Assembly (NCBI GenBank): GCA_002483265.1
Contig: DLHO01000018.1
Location: 151,374 to 215,373, forward strand
From: Flavobacteriales bacterium UBA7666
GTDB taxonomy: Bacteria; Bacteroidota; Bacteroidia; Flavobacteriales_D; Crocinitomicaceae
DNA: 64,000 nucleotides
Direction of reading: 5' to 3'
Part shown: one piece after another, positions 62,998 through 64,000 of the stretch
How positions within the stretch are numbered: the stretch's first letter is position 1
Layout: the number at the start of each line of letters is the position of its first letter
Notes under the pieces: generated by a model
What the model was told of the DNA's origin: nothing
The model's input: the letters and a program-made list of their open reading frames with translations, nothing else
Database searches by the model: none
Program-made: the position numbers and the translations under genes

Positions 62998-63681
62998 TCA
63001 ACATTTCTGAGTATCCTCAGTTAAATAACCAGAACCATAAAGGTTCGTATTAATGCCTTCAAAACTTACATTACCAGTCCCATAAATCATAGAAATATTT
63101 TGGGCACTCTCATATTCTGACTTCAGAAGTTGATATTTTTCATATCCAATTGATGTCTTATTGAAAATTACAAATATTCCGTAAATCCTATCATTACCAT
63201 TACTTCTGTTAATGACGATAGTATTTAACCGAATCATTTTGTCTAAGTCATTTTTATATTTTATGATGTCCGCATCGTCAATTCCTCTATGTTTTCTGCA
63301 GAATTTTAATTCAATTAATATTGCACTACCTCCAACCTCAAAACTTTTGCTGGAATAGTTCTTATACTTGGCTGTATTTCGTTTTACTTCAAACTCTACA
63401 GAATGAAATACACTCATGTGACTTGGGTCAATTATACATAAGTCAGGAATAAGAGTCAGCTTATTATCTTCGTCAAAAAACTTTACTTCAGAATGCAATG
63501 CACTACCGCTAACACCATTATTTATGGTATCAGTTTTCATTGATACGATGTCTTTAATCAAAGAGAATAGATGGCATTTCAAATCGTCCTCAGTAAGTAT
63601 CATTCCTTGACATCCTTGATACTCTATTTCGAGTTGTTGTATTTTCAAAAGTATTTCGTTAACCGTATTTTGGTTTATCAT
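62998..63681 (-). CDS. PD-(D/E)XK nuclease-like protein, candidate defence module subunit
   Basis: A 227-residue protein from ATG 63681; the frame is open to 63714, but the inner ATG precedes the folded part. A restriction-enzyme-like active site is visible: Glu65 (HSEVKF), Pro79-Asp80 (LIPDLCIID) and Glu124-x-Lys126 (ILIELKFCRK). An N-terminal helix carries TEDDLKCHLFSLIKDI. The nuclease reading is motif-based; I do not recognise a named family. It is the first gene of a two-gene unit with the kinase-like protein, about 270 bases from tRNA-Phe. Confidence 0.7.
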   Translation of the reverse strand: MINQNTVNEILLKIQQLEIEYQGCQGMILTEDDLKCHLFSLIKDIVSMKTDTINNGVSGSALHSEVKFFDEDNKLTLIPDLCIIDPSHMSVFHSVEFEVKRNTAKYKNYSSKSFEVGGSAILIELKFCRKHRGIDDADIIKYKNDLDKMIRLNTIVINRSNGNDRIYGIFVIFNKTSIGYEKYQLLKSEYESAQNISMIYGTGNVSFEGINTNLYGSGYLTEDTQKC

Positions 63682-63912
63682 TGTCGTCAAATTTACAAGT
63701 GATACCTGATTCAAGACTAGGAATTAGGTATGTAATCACAACTGACCATTATCAATTTGACACAGCCAGTTTGTCTATCAATAATACTAATTTCAATTGA
63801 CAATCAAAGATGGAATAAAGCTTGTTTTTTAGCTTCAGTTTTGAACACTCAGTGCACCAAAGTCCACTCCATTTTCCGAAATAGTCCACTCCGCCAAAAA
63901 CCATTGAAAACG
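63682..63912. other. Region between defence candidate and tRNA-Phe
   Basis: No convincing gene. It contains AGTCCACTCC twice (near 63859 and 63882). A 77-codon frame across it on the minus strand lacks coding character. It probably holds the promoter of the two-gene unit. Confidence 0.4.
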
Positions 63913-63949
63913 AAAAAACCCTCAACAGTTTAACTGCCAAGGGTTTTCT
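63913..63949 (-). terminator. Terminator after tRNA-Phe
   Basis: On the minus strand AAAACCCT and AGGGTTTT frame an inner CAGT/ACTG stem and are followed by a T-run, just beyond the tRNA 3' end. Confidence 0.7.
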
Positions 63950-63953
63950 TTCG

Positions 63954-64000
63954 TGGTGATGGAGGGAATCGAACCCCCGACACAAGGATTTTCAGTCCTT
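63954..64000 (-). tRNA. tRNA-Phe (GAA), 5' part outside window
   Basis: On the minus strand the visible part includes a perfect anticodon stem AAGGA/TCCTT with loop CTGAAAA (anticodon GAA), the T-arm GGGGGTTCGATTCCCTC, and the acceptor 3' strand CATCACC plus discriminator A. CCA is not encoded. The D-arm and 5' acceptor strand lie past the window end. Confidence 0.9.

Noticed and set aside
63752..63985. 77-codon frame on the minus strand next to tRNA-Phe
   Set aside because: It begins inside the tRNA T-arm and crosses the tRNA terminator, so it cannot be a real gene as drawn.

Overview
The window reads as a chromosome segment of a Bacteroidota member, most likely order Flavobacteriales (a Fluviicola/Crocinitomicaceae-like organism is my guess, from gene content only). 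Supporting signs are type IX secretion (T9SS) C-terminal sorting domains, DUF1573 paralogues, a LytTR/HisKA_2 two-component pair, a mitochondrial-type aconitase, a DnaE with an N-terminal proofreading exonuclease, AT-rich codon use, few Shine-Dalgarno sites, and repeated matches to the Bacteroidota -7 element TAnnTTTG, sometimes only a few bases before the start codon.

Layout. 1-3.7 kb: two parvulin-type foldases and a MoxR ATPase. 3.7-10.8 kb: lipoproteins, a SirB1-like protein, a prolyl oligopeptidase, a small membrane-protein gene bracketed by a 27-bp direct repeat, and a truncated haemoglobin. 10.9-15.3 kb: dnaE. 15.4-18.8 kb: three DUF1573 proteins, then ruvX, def and a lipoprotein. 19-21.5 kb: dapD and a barrel protein with a coiled-coil tail. 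21.6-28 kb: two unrelated aconitases (AcnA and AcnB) around a small gene pair, the first of which seems to have lost its C-terminus to an amber stop. 29.8-31 kb: rpsF-rpsR-rplI. 31-33.4 kb: a TlpA-like oxidoreductase and a Cys-rich lipoprotein between two copies of a ~50-nt repeat. 33.5-37.5 kb: bcp, a YCII protein, an SRPBCC protein and the two-component pair. 38-41.7 kb: a TonB-like protein, a VOC protein, hldD, a 6-pyruvoyl-tetrahydropterin synthase homologue and folE. 41.7-48.7 kb: BI-1, a zinc peptidase, a 46-aa His-rich membrane protein, a GH3 protein, a deoxynucleoside kinase and a binding-protein-like lipoprotein. 48.7-53.4 kb: rnpB, a T9SS cargo, a putative anti-sigma/barrel fusion, an ECF sigma factor, a histidine phosphatase and a rhomboid protease. 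53.6-61.7 kb: tandem FadL-like proteins, more secreted proteins, a 32-aa membrane protein and kup.

The last 2.3 kb, up to a tRNA-Phe cut by the window edge, looks like acquired DNA: two gene remnants form a scar, followed by an AT-rich two-gene unit encoding a kinase-fold-like protein and a PD-(D/E)XK nuclease-like protein. This is the best candidate in the window for an undescribed system, possibly anti-phage defence. That role is inferred from motifs and position only.

Functional themes: envelope biogenesis (foldases, lipoproteins, barrels, T9SS cargo, a sigma/anti-sigma pair), central metabolism (aconitases, DapD, HldD, FolE/PTPS) and information processing (DnaE, RuvX, ribosomal proteins, RNase P RNA). 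Intergenic DNA carries several dispersed repeat families, listed below.
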